Of a DNA stretch of 64,000 bases, positions 43,638 to 54,100 are shown in pieces. The translations under genes and the position numbers were made by a program. Below the pieces are notes generated by a model that saw nothing but the letters and a program-made list of their open reading frames with translations, was not told the origin of the DNA and made no database searches. The stretch lies in NCBI RefSeq assembly GCF_000381365.1, contig NZ_KB905466.1, positions 1,943,207-2,007,206 on the forward strand, written 5' to 3'. How positions within the stretch are numbered: the first letter of the stretch is position 1; every line of letters begins with the position of its first letter. Source of the stretch: Bacteroides salyersiae WAL 10018 = DSM 18765 = JCM 12988 (GTDB lineage: Bacteria > Bacteroidota > Bacteroidia > Bacteroidales > Bacteroidaceae).

Positions 43638-44657
43638 TTAATACAAATCTACAATTACCTTTCTCTTGGTAAATGTTCCGTCGGATAACTGTACAGGATC
43701 CTCCACATTCCATTTCATCGACACCGATTTACTCAAATAATCAAGTATCTGAAACAACGATTCATTCCTGAATGTGGCCCGGAATGTGTAATTCTTGCCC
43801 GATTTATTATTGAAATGAATATCGACATTAAAATGCCGGGACAATCTTTTCAGCATCTCATCCAAAGAAGTATTTCTAAAAATCAGTTTACCATCCTTCC
43901 AGGCCGTTTTTTCAGAGACGTCTACCTTAGATTTCATAAACTGCAACGCTTTTTTATCAAAAAGCAGGCGTTCACCCGGATTCAAGGTCTCGGAAGTCCC
44001 GTAAACCGGCATAAACACGCTTACATGGCCGGACTCCAAGACCGTCTCAACATAGTCTTCACTTTCATAAGCACTAACATTAAAACGGGTGCCATAAACG
44101 TATACACGTATCCCCGAAGGAGTATTCACATAAAAGGGATGTTCCTTGTCGGTTTGTACATCAAAATAAGCCTCACCTTGCAAATCGACTTCACGTCCCT
44201 CTCCCCGGAACACGGTAGGATAACGAAGCGTACTTCCGGAATTCAGCCAAACGACCGAATTATCCGGCAATTCATAGCGGACAACAGAACCGACAGAAGC
44301 TGTAATATCTACATATTGCACTTTTTCCTCCGGCTCATTGAAATATAAATATCCCAATATGACAGATGATAAGAACAGTGGCAAAGTCAAGAAAGCGGCA
44401 TATTTAATCAGTCGAGTTCCGATTTGCCTATTCCGTTTCTTCCTGATCCCTTTTCGAGTTCTCTGATAAGCAGCTTTCACATCGATTGCTTCCATTGCCT
44501 TTATATCATCTCCCAAAGCCAATGCATTCTGAAGATCATGAAAAAGTTTCCGGTGCTCTTCCGACTCATTCAGCCAAACCTCTACTTTCTCTTTCTCAGC
44601 CTCCGTACACAAGCCTTTACAGTAACGAAAGAATAATTCCGAATCTTGATATTCCAT
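43638..44657 (-). CDS. FecR family anti-sigma factor, copy A
   Basis: This 339-residue inner-membrane regulator has an N-terminal cytoplasmic anti-sigma segment (about 1-85) and one transmembrane helix (about 86-108, YAAFLTLPLFLSSVILGYLYF). A periplasmic FecR domain follows (SVGSVVRYELPDNSVVWLNSGSTL, EVDLQGEAYFDV, VYVYGTRFNVSAY), with a C-terminal DUF4974/STN-like domain (FRNTSLDEMLKRLSRHFNVDI). FecR passes the transport signal from the STN domain of a SusC-type protein to an ECF sigma factor. The sigma gene is divergent, 442 bp away, an arrangement that differs from the usual sigma-FecR order. It is strongly similar along its length to the second FecR at 54767-55789. Confidence 0.9.
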   Translation of the reverse strand: MEYQDSELFFRYCKGLCTEAEKEKVEVWLNESEEHRKLFHDLQNALALGDDIKAMEAIDVKAAYQRTRKGIRKKRNRQIGTRLIKYAAFLTLPLFLSSVILGYLYFNEPEEKVQYVDITASVGSVVRYELPDNSVVWLNSGSTLRYPTVFRGEGREVDLQGEAYFDVQTDKEHPFYVNTPSGIRVYVYGTRFNVSAYESEDYVETVLESGHVSVFMPVYGTSETLNPGERLLFDKKALQFMKSKVDVSEKTAWKDGKLIFRNTSLDEMLKRLSRHFNVDIHFNNKSGKNYTFRATFRNESLFQILDYLSKSVSMKWNVEDPVQLSDGTFTKRKVIVDLY

Positions 44658-44675
44658 CTATTTCTAAATTATTTA

Positions 44676-44796
44676 GAAGCCTCTCCCCAACCCTCTCCGT
44701 GGAAGAGGGGGTACAGATACTATTGTCTATTAATTAGTTACAAAACTAACTTAGCTCCCTCTCCCACGGAGAGGGCTGGGGAGAGGCCTCTTTTTT
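44676..44796. repeat. GC-rich inverted repeat between FecR and sigma genes
   Basis: AGCCTCTCCCCAACCCTCTC and following bases (44676-44711) are complementary, with few mismatches, to 44755-44790, which is followed by six T. The CTCTCCCCAACCCTCTCC motif stands out from the AT-rich setting. On the plus strand it has the form of a strong terminator, yet it lies upstream of both divergent genes. Confidence 0.7.
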
Positions 44797-45053
44797 ATTA
44801 GTTTCTCGCTTTTTTAACCCCATTCACAAAGTGCTAAATTACCATATTATTGGCAGATACAACTGCAAGTATAAAATAAATTTGTTAATAAACAGCCAAA
44901 TTGGAGATAAAATTAAGAGATTCATAACTCTACAGGAGAAATTCAACTCATGGATATTACAATCGAAACCCGGCCGGTAGGACAGCTTCCCTACTTTTTT
45001 TTGATTTCTGAAAAAAACAAATCCAATCCATGCTTTTAGAAAATAGTATTTAT

Positions 45054-45061
45054 TATTTTTG
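45054..45061 (+). promoter_or_regulatory. Candidate -7 element of the ECF sigma gene
   Basis: TATTTTTG fits TAnnTTTG exactly and lies 38 bases before the ATG at 45100. A TTTT stretch at 45034-45037 is at a plausible place for the -33 element, but is not a perfect TTTG. Confidence 0.4.
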
Positions 45062-45099
45062 TAACGCCATCAAGCCGATAAGAACTTTAATTGTATATA

Positions 45100-45678
45100 A
45101 TGAGAATATCCCTACACGAAAGTAACGACGAAAAAGAATTCCGGAAGCTGTATGAAGAATATTATGCTCCCTTTTGCATCTACGCAAAAAGGTTCATAAA
45201 CGATATGGCTATTTGTGAAGATATCGTTTCTGATGTATTTGCCTCTCTTTGGGATAAACGAAACTCTATTGAATTAAAGAAAGATACCGCAACCGCATAT
45301 TTGAAAATATGTGTACGCAATAGTTGTCTCAACTATTTAAAACACTTGGAATACGAATGGAATTATAATGAACTCTGCCAAAAGCAACCACCTGTCTATG
45401 CCACAGAATCAGATAGCGTATATACCTTAAACGAACTTTATGATATGCTGTTCAAAGCATTAGAGCGACTCCCTCAAAACTACCGCATTGTTTTTACTAA
45501 AAATTTCTTTGAAGGAAAGACTCATGCGGAAATAGCGGAAGAATTAAACCTAAGCGTAAAATCAATCAACCGATACAAACAAAAAACAATGGATATGCTC
45601 AGAAAAGAGTTCAAAGAATACCTGCCCGTATTGCTATACCTCATCGTCGTACAAAAAGAAATGCAGTCTATTATATAA
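45100..45678 (+). CDS. ECF sigma factor of the GH85/SusCD locus
   Basis: This 192-residue Bacteroidetes-type RpoE/SigV-like ECF sigma factor has region 2 (FRKLYEEYYAPFCIYAKRFINDMAICEDIVSDVFASLW) and region 4 (LERLPQNYRIVFTKNFFEGKTHAEIAEELNLSVKSINRYKQK). The ATG at 45100 is chosen; a TTG three codons upstream is less likely. This class normally works with FecR and an STN-bearing SusC. FecR copy A is divergent from it. It converges with the GH85 gene across a 12-bp hairpin. It is unlike the duplicated sigma factor at 25.8 and 56.2 kb. Confidence 0.9.
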   Translation: MRISLHESNDEKEFRKLYEEYYAPFCIYAKRFINDMAICEDIVSDVFASLWDKRNSIELKKDTATAYLKICVRNSCLNYLKHLEYEWNYNELCQKQPPVYATESDSVYTLNELYDMLFKALERLPQNYRIVFTKNFFEGKTHAEIAEELNLSVKSINRYKQKTMDMLRKEFKEYLPVLLYLIVVQKEMQSII

Positions 45679-45680
45679 AA

Positions 45681-45717
45681 ATGGCTACAAACCATATTTT
45701 CAACAGTTTGTAGCCAT
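45681..45717. terminator. Bidirectional terminator, sigma gene versus GH85
   Basis: ATGGCTACAAAC (45681-45692) pairs exactly with GTTTGTAGCCAT (45706-45717), with a 13-base loop, between convergent genes. Confidence 0.8.
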
Positions 45718-45740
45718 TACAATCAACTTAAACCAACTCT

Positions 45741-48700
45741 TTATTTCTTTATAATTTTAGCTGATTTCAAGATCATATCATTTTTCATGACTTTCAGCAG
45801 ATAGATACCGGAAGTTACATCCAAATCAATATGAACCGTCTCGTTATTCACACAATCTTTCTGTAATCTTTTTACCAACATACCTTTTGAATCGTAAACA
45901 GTCATAGTATAAGTACCTGCATCTATCAGACCTACGGCAACATTATCCGTAAATACCGTCGGGGTAATCGTTACATAATCTTTATTGATATCTTCAATAC
46001 CGACTCCACCTTTTTCAACCTTTACAGTTACTTCTTTCACATCCGTACCATAGGCATTTGTAACTGTCAATGTTGCCGGATAATTTCCTTCTTCTTCATA
46101 AGTGACTACCGGAGCTTCGATATTTGACAAATCGACATTAGCAGCTCCCTTGAAGTCCCAAGTCAACGTAGCTTCCACTTTAGTATTACCGGAAAGCCAG
46201 GTAGAACCCGGAACAATCGAAGGAGTCAGATTATCATTATCGTTCATAGTCGTCCCTTTAAAGACACCACCCGGAAACTCTTCACCGGCCTTACCCAAAT
46301 TGGGGAATTTCTTGTCATTATCAGCACACTTGTCTTCAAATATCCAATATCCCTGTAATCCTGCCGGTACTTTGTCCGGAGTATAGCCGTACATAGCCAC
46401 TGCCATCTCTTCGTCAGTCAATGCCTTATTCCAGAACTGAACCTCATCGATCGATCCCTGGAATCCTTCCGTACCCAAAGAATACAAATCATAAGAAGTT
46501 TTAAATGAAACGCTCTGCTCAGCAACACGCTTACCATTTACATACAGACGAACTTCTCTATTATCTCTATCCAATACCATAGCGATATGATACCAAGTTC
46601 CGATCTTCACTTCTACTCCGGAGAACATGTCCTTAAAGTCTGAGCCACGATCACGTCCCATTAAACAGAATTGTACTTGACCGGTCGTCTTTTCTTTCTC
46701 CAGATAAATCCAGGTAGATCCCCAACTCGGGTTTGTACCCAAATCACGCAAAGACATCACCTGTCCGGCCAGATTAGTCGGTTTCACCCAAGCAGCCATA
46801 GTAATAGTAGAAGGAGTCCCCAAAACCGCCGGATCGGCAGCAAAGAAATGAGTACCGTCAGTCAAGTCGATAGCATTGGAAGTATAACCTTCACCCTTAA
46901 TACCGTTAAATGTAAATGTTACATTCTGAGGTCCTTCAGAGATATCGATATCTTCATCAAAAGTAAAGTCAGCTTTCGGATAGCGTCCGGTCGCTTCAGG
47001 AGTAACAACCACCAGCCCGTCATATGTTTTCTGATATACGGCATCCGGGTCTTCCGGTGACGGATTATCAAAACTTACACTCAGATTATACAAACCTACA
47101 GATGGGCAGGAAGCAGTAATAGCCTGTCCGTCTTCTTCCTTGACAGTAGTTCCGTCTTCTGCTGTTAAAATCCAATGAGCAGTCGGTATTGTAGGGTCTT
47201 CCAACGAGATAGTAAACTCTTCATCCGGAACGATTTTACGACCGTCAAATACAATACCCGTCTTGTATTCATACTTATGTTCGAATACCTGATCAAGCCA
47301 AGCGATTTCCGAACGGGTAACACCGTCGGGGGCCACTGCACGAACTCCCATTTCAAATGTCTTGCTGGTAGCAGTCAACTGTACCACCGTTACGGCTGCC
47401 CATGAAGTCGTACGGTTCACCATTTTAGGTTCACCTCCGTCCTCACGTACCATTACTTCATAATACCAAGTATCAACATCATCATTATACACGGTAGTCC
47501 ATGGGTCTTCGCTGTCTTTAGCTTTCCAGATCAGTTTGATTGTTTCATAATTATAAGCAGAATGATTCATTTGCATCTCATAACCGTCTGTTATAATAGT
47601 CGGTTTTACAGGATTGAATGTCTTGGCAGGATCAACAATTGAAAGTTCTCCTACATTCACGGCATATTTCTCATCCGTATTCTCTATGGTTACTCCCAAG
47701 CAAGCAATTACATCTCCATTATTGATTCCCCAGTCACTCAGTTTCCAGGTAGCAGTAGACCATTCGCCCGCTTTTGCCACAGGAACAACTACTGATTTAA
47801 ACTGATCTTCCGATCCTTGCAGGCTATATGTCAACTTCATTTTGGCATCCGTCCCTTCTTTAACTTTATAAACCAAAGTCGCTTTTTCAGAACCTTTCAC
47901 CGCAAACTGAGTCTTAAACAAGCGAACATTCGATTTAGCAGTCTTGCCACTAAATTTCAAGCTGTTAGCTCCCATATAAGCCTCATCATAAGAAAGATCA
48001 CATTTTATCGCATCAGCAGGTACGTTTCCGTTATCGTCTATTACCCACCATCTCCAAGTCGGCATAAAGTCCTGCATACCCAGATTATACCATTGGAAAT
48101 CACTGAATTTCTCCCCTTTTTCATAGTTACAAAGCCCGTTACCCAAGCTAAAATAAGTGACAAAAGGCAATTCATTCAAAGTACTCTGCGCAACAACCTT
48201 TGTAGCTACACCATTAAATTTCTGCATATTGGCATAAGAAAGGTCTCCTCTCGACGTGATATATTCAGGGGTATTTTTCGGATTACGGTTACCACCGCTG
48301 AAGAACATTTCCAGTTTCTCCGTATACACCTGCGACTGAATCTCAGGAGCCGATCCCTTATCCGTACTGTTATAGAAAATATTATTTTGGCTATGTTCAC
48401 CCCAAGTACCGATAGAAATTTCGTTCTCCATGATAGATTCCCAGCTATCGCCTAATCCACGAGTTCCGATGTGCTGCCCCGTATACACATCAAAAGGACT
48501 ATGTCCCAATGACTTGGCTGTTCTCACCGCATTAGTAATCTGGCCGGATCCATGATTATAATTCAAAAAGAAATGATCGGCAACCTGTTTCGTCCTATCA
48601 TCACGGTAAGCAAACCAGTTTTGATTGCTTGAATACAAAGTATTCATAGAAAAAGAAACACCACCGGAGTTCAGCATGGAATCATACCAACATAAGTTCC

Positions 48701-49409
48701 ACTGATCTCCCCATCCTAATTTTTCAGCAGCCTCACGACAAGCAACCAGGAAGTCCTGCAATTTATTTGCCGTATCCTGAGTCATACTCACCTCCGGATT
48801 GATGCTCCAACCACTAATTCCATAATAACGGAACATCTTCACCAGTCTTTCCGCATTCACAAACTTTCCGCCTTCTTCTTTAAACAACATGGCAAAAAAC
48901 TTAGAAGGAGCATTTTGTGACGGCTTGGTGTAATCAATCGTACTTCCGGAATCAAAGAACACAAGCACGGAATTCCGGACACCGTTTTTATGGCAAACAT
49001 CTCCAAATGTACCGGAAGAACGCAACATCGGTTGATTCCATCCACCATGTACATCCAGATAAGACCACATACTGAATATATCGTTTCGCATAGTATAAGA
49101 CGGCAAATTCAATGTCCAATCACCATTAGAGATAGGCATCCACCAAAGTACCTTCTTTCCTTTAGCATCCTCGGCAGGATACACCTGTGTTTTTTCATTT
49201 ACAAAACGCTCACGCGGGCGAACGCGGGAAATAAAGAAGTTTTCTTCCGGATTCTGTCCGGGTTCCCAAGATTCAAAATTCTGACTGTCATACCATTCCC
49301 CACTGTTGAAAAGAGGTACATACATGTCCATCCGCACTTCCGTCTGTGCGCAAACAGAAGATGCCAGTAAAAGTGCAGCACTGCACAATAAACTAAACCT
49401 GTTTTTCAT
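45741..49409 (-). CDS. GH85 endo-beta-N-acetylglucosaminidase with LamG, PKD-like and T9SS-type tail
   Basis: This secreted protein of 1222 residues has a signal peptide (to SVCAQ). The GH85 TIM barrel begins at about residue 25; the catalytic Asn204-x-Glu206 pair is in GWSINPEVSM, followed by WYDSMLNSGG. GH85 enzymes cut the chitobiose core of N-glycans by substrate-assisted catalysis. Later domains include a fibronectin/Ig-like region (about 600-720), a LamG jelly-roll (about 850-1020: ITMAAWVKPTN, VRLYVNGKRV), a PKD-like repeat and a C-terminal beta-sandwich ending GIYLLKVMKNDMILKSAKIIKK (GIYLLKV core). That last domain matches type A T9SS sorting tails. It follows SusD by 46 bp and is the only glycosidase in this PUL. 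Confidence 0.9.
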   Translation of the reverse strand: MKNRFSLLCSAALLLASSVCAQTEVRMDMYVPLFNSGEWYDSQNFESWEPGQNPEENFFISRVRPRERFVNEKTQVYPAEDAKGKKVLWWMPISNGDWTLNLPSYTMRNDIFSMWSYLDVHGGWNQPMLRSSGTFGDVCHKNGVRNSVLVFFDSGSTIDYTKPSQNAPSKFFAMLFKEEGGKFVNAERLVKMFRYYGISGWSINPEVSMTQDTANKLQDFLVACREAAEKLGWGDQWNLCWYDSMLNSGGVSFSMNTLYSSNQNWFAYRDDRTKQVADHFFLNYNHGSGQITNAVRTAKSLGHSPFDVYTGQHIGTRGLGDSWESIMENEISIGTWGEHSQNNIFYNSTDKGSAPEIQSQVYTEKLEMFFSGGNRNPKNTPEYITSRGDLSYANMQKFNGVATKVVAQSTLNELPFVTYFSLGNGLCNYEKGEKFSDFQWYNLGMQDFMPTWRWWVIDDNGNVPADAIKCDLSYDEAYMGANSLKFSGKTAKSNVRLFKTQFAVKGSEKATLVYKVKEGTDAKMKLTYSLQGSEDQFKSVVVPVAKAGEWSTATWKLSDWGINNGDVIACLGVTIENTDEKYAVNVGELSIVDPAKTFNPVKPTIITDGYEMQMNHSAYNYETIKLIWKAKDSEDPWTTVYNDDVDTWYYEVMVREDGGEPKMVNRTTSWAAVTVVQLTATSKTFEMGVRAVAPDGVTRSEIAWLDQVFEHKYEYKTGIVFDGRKIVPDEEFTISLEDPTIPTAHWILTAEDGTTVKEEDGQAITASCPSVGLYNLSVSFDNPSPEDPDAVYQKTYDGLVVVTPEATGRYPKADFTFDEDIDISEGPQNVTFTFNGIKGEGYTSNAIDLTDGTHFFAADPAVLGTPSTITMAAWVKPTNLAGQVMSLRDLGTNPSWGSTWIYLEKEKTTGQVQFCLMGRDRGSDFKDMFSGVEVKIGTWYHIAMVLDRDNREVRLYVNGKRVAEQSVSFKTSYDLYSLGTEGFQGSIDEVQFWNKALTDEEMAVAMYGYTPDKVPAGLQGYWIFEDKCADNDKKFPNLGKAGEEFPGGVFKGTTMNDNDNLTPSIVPGSTWLSGNTKVEATLTWDFKGAANVDLSNIEAPVVTYEEEGNYPATLTVTNAYGTDVKEVTVKVEKGGVGIEDINKDYVTITPTVFTDNVAVGLIDAGTYTMTVYDSKGMLVKRLQKDCVNNETVHIDLDVTSGIYLLKVMKNDMILKSAKIIKK

Positions 49410-49455
49410 AATTAATTTAATTAAATTGATAAACTAAAATATTTCTATCCGTATA

Positions 49456-51174
49456 TTATTCAAAATTTCCTTTGTCTACATCCCACCATAAACGGGTACC
49501 CCCATTGTCCGGCCCTTTCAGCAAGCCGAGTGCCTTATTCACTTCCTCCGTATTACCTCGATATTCGCTTTGTGTAAAAGGCAAGCGGCGTATCTGAAGT
49601 TCCGTATCGATAGCCCCGTTACTATAATTCAAGTCCGAAGGGATAGGTATCAATTTAGGATAACCTGTACGGCGATATTCCGTCCATGCCACAGAAGACA
49701 AAGTAGGAAAGAAAGAAATCCATTTTTGAGTGATGATGCGTTGCAATTTCTTTTCCGGAGAATCTTCATCATGCCACCTTACCGAAATGCGATTGATACC
49801 GACCTGCTTACCATTCTCCTCGATATAATAATTATATTCCTGATTACGATAATTGATATAAGGAGCAGAACCGAAACCACCTTCAAACAGTTCCCAATCA
49901 AAATCACCGCCTTCTTCAGTATTGATAAACCCGTTGATATAGCTTTCGTAAGTACCGGCCCATCCGGATTCATCTCCCAATACACTGGCCCAAGCACTGT
50001 GAATTCCTTCGTTATACAGGCTTTCCGGAGTTCCGTCTCCCATATTCCAGTTCCTCAACATACCTTCCGCACGGAGAAAATAAGCCTCAGCCACACGCAA
50101 TACCGGCCGGGGCCCCTGTTCCGGAATACCGACACGGCTCGTTTTAGAGTATCCTTGATATTCGGTACGGGTCATCGGCACTCCCTGCCGTACTCCCAGA
50201 TATTTGGTAGCTTTCTCCACAACAGGAGACAACTCGTCATCCGTACTATAAATATCCGCATTATTAGTAGCAAACCATCTTTCCAAGCGAGGGTCTGAGT
50301 ATCCTTGTAAGATAGAGATTATATTAGCATTGGCACGGGTATCATTCCATAAGTCTTCAATACGGAAAAGCATCAAACCGGATTTCAATACCACATCCGA
50401 ATCCGAATTTGTCAACACTCCGTCTCTTACAGCATCTTCGGCTTCTTTCTGAGAGTCCGGATAAACCTTCACCAACTGCATGGCAATACGCAAACGCAAT
50501 GTATTGGCAAATTTGATCCATTTATCGATATCTCCGTCACAAACCTTATCCGCCCGTTTAAAATCATCCAAGAGGTCCTGAGAAGGACTACTGTCACGAA
50601 AATCTTTCAACCATTCAACAGCCTCTTTCAGGTCTTGAAACAGACGCTTGTAAATTGTTTCTTCAGAATCATAATAATACGTATCCGAACCTTCCAACAC
50701 ACAAGAATACTGTGCAGGACCATAAGAAGTAACTACCGGTAAAATAGCAGCTACATTGGCAATCTGCATCATGGCTGCCAGTTCAAAGCGTTCCAGTGCT
50801 TTACACTGCGGTATATATTGGCTGGTATACTTAAACACATATAAATAGAAGTCATCATATGTCTGAGCACAATGGTCCGGTCTGAGTTGATAATTATAAT
50901 TATTCGATCCACCGAAATCATTCACCCCCATCATAAAACCGGCAAAGATATCCGTAGTAAGATTCGCCCAAAGTTGATAGCGATGTTCCTGGGGAGGAAT
51001 AATATTGTCCAACGGACTTTGAATCTTATCCACCATATCGGTTACCGAATCATCGACACCTTTCGGGTCCGTATTAATTTCTTCAAACTTATCAGTACAC
51101 CCCGTAGACACAAGGCACAAACCAATAAAAGCCGTAGCCAAATGAGATTTATATTTAAATAAACAATTCTTCAT
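49456..51174 (-). CDS. SusD/RagB-like outer-membrane lipoprotein
   Basis: This 572-residue glycan-binding surface lipoprotein has lipobox LVSTGC (Cys26). It is of the SusD-like group with TPR helices (AEAYFLRAEGMLRNWN, FANTLRLRIAMQLV), and its C-terminal region resembles RagB (RRTGYPKL). SusD lids the SusC channel and delivers the oligosaccharide. It starts 19 bp after SusC and is followed by GH85, so the ligand is probably an N-glycan or a GlcNAc-ended glycan. That is inferred from GH85. Confidence 0.92.
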   Translation of the reverse strand: MKNCLFKYKSHLATAFIGLCLVSTGCTDKFEEINTDPKGVDDSVTDMVDKIQSPLDNIIPPQEHRYQLWANLTTDIFAGFMMGVNDFGGSNNYNYQLRPDHCAQTYDDFYLYVFKYTSQYIPQCKALERFELAAMMQIANVAAILPVVTSYGPAQYSCVLEGSDTYYYDSEETIYKRLFQDLKEAVEWLKDFRDSSPSQDLLDDFKRADKVCDGDIDKWIKFANTLRLRIAMQLVKVYPDSQKEAEDAVRDGVLTNSDSDVVLKSGLMLFRIEDLWNDTRANANIISILQGYSDPRLERWFATNNADIYSTDDELSPVVEKATKYLGVRQGVPMTRTEYQGYSKTSRVGIPEQGPRPVLRVAEAYFLRAEGMLRNWNMGDGTPESLYNEGIHSAWASVLGDESGWAGTYESYINGFINTEEGGDFDWELFEGGFGSAPYINYRNQEYNYYIEENGKQVGINRISVRWHDEDSPEKKLQRIITQKWISFFPTLSSVAWTEYRRTGYPKLIPIPSDLNYSNGAIDTELQIRRLPFTQSEYRGNTEEVNKALGLLKGPDNGGTRLWWDVDKGNFE

Positions 51175-51193
51175 ATCGTTTTTATCTTATGTA

Positions 51194-54100
51194 TTAAAAA
51201 TTCAGCTTCAAGTTTAGTCCCCAGCTACGTGTAGCAGGCAGACTGAATACGTCGATACCCTGCCATCCATTTCCCGTAGAACCGGAAATATCAGGATCAC
51301 AAGGAGACTTTTTATACAAGAAGAATAGATTACGACCGACAACAGAAGCAGTCAGGTTCTTATTCATTCCAAATAAATTCTCGAATGTATATCCGACAGA
51401 AAGTTCCCTCAAGCGGAAATTAGTGGCAGAATACATATACTCCATAGCATTAAAACCGGCATTTTGTGCACGCCCTCCTACTCTCGAATAATATTTCTCC
51501 GCATCGATCATGGAACCGTCCTTATTGGGTACTCCGCCGTTCAAACGAGCATCTCCTGTCGCCTTAGATACTCCGTATCCATCCATAATCGCTTCGGTCA
51601 TAGAAAGCACTTTACCTCCGATTTTACCGTCAACCAAAGCATAGATATTCAGATTCTTCCAATTGATCGTATTAGACCATCCCAAATGGAATTTCGAGTT
51701 AAAGTTTCCGGCATAGGTATCGGCATCACTTGTCAACAGAGGCGCTCCGGTGTTATCCAATTTTATATTTCCGTTGTCGTCATATTGGAAATCATACGTA
51801 TATATATCACCATAAGAGCCACCCTTTTTCAACTTCATAATGAAAGCGGAAGCCTCGGCAAGATTATACTCTTCCAACCCCGGACAAAGTTCTTTTATCT
51901 CGTTCTTGTTATAGGAGAAATTGATTCCCGGCGTCCACGACCAATCATGGTTGAAATCAAGACGATAACTTAAAGAAGCCTCGATACCTAAGTTCTCCAC
52001 ATTACCGGCATTAATATTTCTTTTGCTATATCCCGATGCTACCGGTGCCGACACCTGGAAATACTGGTTCTTCGTATTGGCCTTATAGAAAGTAAACTCC
52101 GTGCGTAAACGGTTGTGCAGCATTGCCAAGTCAAAACCGGCCTCGATAGAGAACGTTTTTTCAGGTTTCCAATCCGTGAACGGCATAACCGTCGGCAATG
52201 TGATGGTCAATTTAGACAAAGTGGCTACCGGACGGGAGTAATATGCCGGAATATCGTTACCTACTACCGAATAAGAAGCACGCAACTTCACCATATCGAA
52301 CAGATCGTCATTCATATGGAACATCTCGTCCAACAAGAAAGTAGCACCTACCGAAGGATAAAAGAAACTCATACTTTCTGTAAACGCCAACGCGGAAGAC
52401 CAGTCGTTACGAGCGGTAAGATCGAGATATACCATATCCTTATATCCGAGTTGCAATGTACCGAATACGGAGTTCAATCGTTTCTTGGTATAATTCTCCT
52501 GATAGTAGATATCATAATAGTTATCCCGATGGAAGATATTAGGGAAATATACGTTACCTTGAGGCATCTTATACGTAATACCGTTCGCATCCGTCACATC
52601 CACTTCATAATATTGGTCTCCTTCCGCATTCAGATAAGTACCGTGCGTCACCTCTTTAGTAAAGCTGGCACCTGCCGTTGCCGCCACTGTAAAATCATTC
52701 CATGTCTTATTAAAGCTCACCAAAGCATCTCCAAACAAATGCTCGTAGAAATTCATCGTCTCACTGTACGCTCCCATAGAAAGACGGTAAGTACTGGCAT
52801 ACTTTTCTCTTCTGAAGTTTGTATTATCACGTTCATAACTCAAACGTCCCTGAATACTTAGGCAATCCAATATCTGATATTTCAATGTACCGGAAGTTGT
52901 AAAACGATGACGAATTGACTTTCCGATTCCACGGTTCAGCATCCAATAGGGGTTTTGATTATGCTCTTCCAAAGAAGTATAATCCTCTACAATCCAATTT
53001 TGAGTAGGCACGGTAGGACGTTCGGCATTAAACAATTCATAGTTATCTCTATAATAGCCGTAATCCACGTTTCTGGGAATTACATACAACCCTACCAACG
53101 GATTATCCAACATACCGCCACCCGGTTTGTTTTTCGTTTCCGAATAGGTATACGTACCCGAGAAGTCCATAGTCAACTTTTCATTGAAGGCTTTAAAAGT
53201 CTGCCGTCCGCTAAGGTTATGGCGCACAAATGTATTGGTAGGCATCACTCCGCGGGAAGAGGTGTTTCCATAAGAGAAGTAACTTTGTGAATTCTGAGAA
53301 CCGCCACTTACAGCCACACTGTTATTAAAATTATATCCCACCTGATAGAAATCTTTTATCTGATCGAATCCGTCTATATCCATCTGATCTCCCCAACTGT
53401 AAAAAGTAGAAGGTTTACCGGTTTTAGAATTCATCGGTACCCCGAACGTATTTTGCAACTCTGGCAGATTAAAAACAGTTTCCGCCGTCATATTGCTGGA
53501 CACATCGATTCTGATCTTTCCTTCGCGTCCTTTCTTGGTAGTAATCATAATTACACCATTGGCAGCCACCGCACCATATAAAGCAGCAGCCGAAGCGCCT
53601 TTCAAGATACTGATACTTTCAATGTCATCCGGATTCATTGTAGACAGGGCGTCTCCCTGGTCAGTACCACCGCCATACACGACGCTTCCCCCATCATTGG
53701 TATTATTAGCCATCGGCACACCATCGATAACAATCAACGGATTATTACCACCCTGGATCGATTTATTACCGCGCAATAATATTTTGGAGGAACCACCGGC
53801 ACCATTGGCATTCGGGGTAATAACCAAACCGGCAGACTTACCTTGCAAAGAATTTATCAAGTTCGCATCTTTTACACGGGTCAGTTCTTTTCCCCCAACA
53901 GTCTCAGCTGTATAAGACAGCGTTTTAGACAGGCGCTGAATACCCATTGCCGTAACGACTACTTCGCCAAGCATTTCCGTATCCTCTTTCAAGATTATAA
54001 CCAGCGGCTTATTTCCGACAACAGTAGCAGTCTGAGATGCATAACCTACATAAGAGAACTCTAACACATCACCTTTTTTCACTTTTATGGTGAAATTTCC

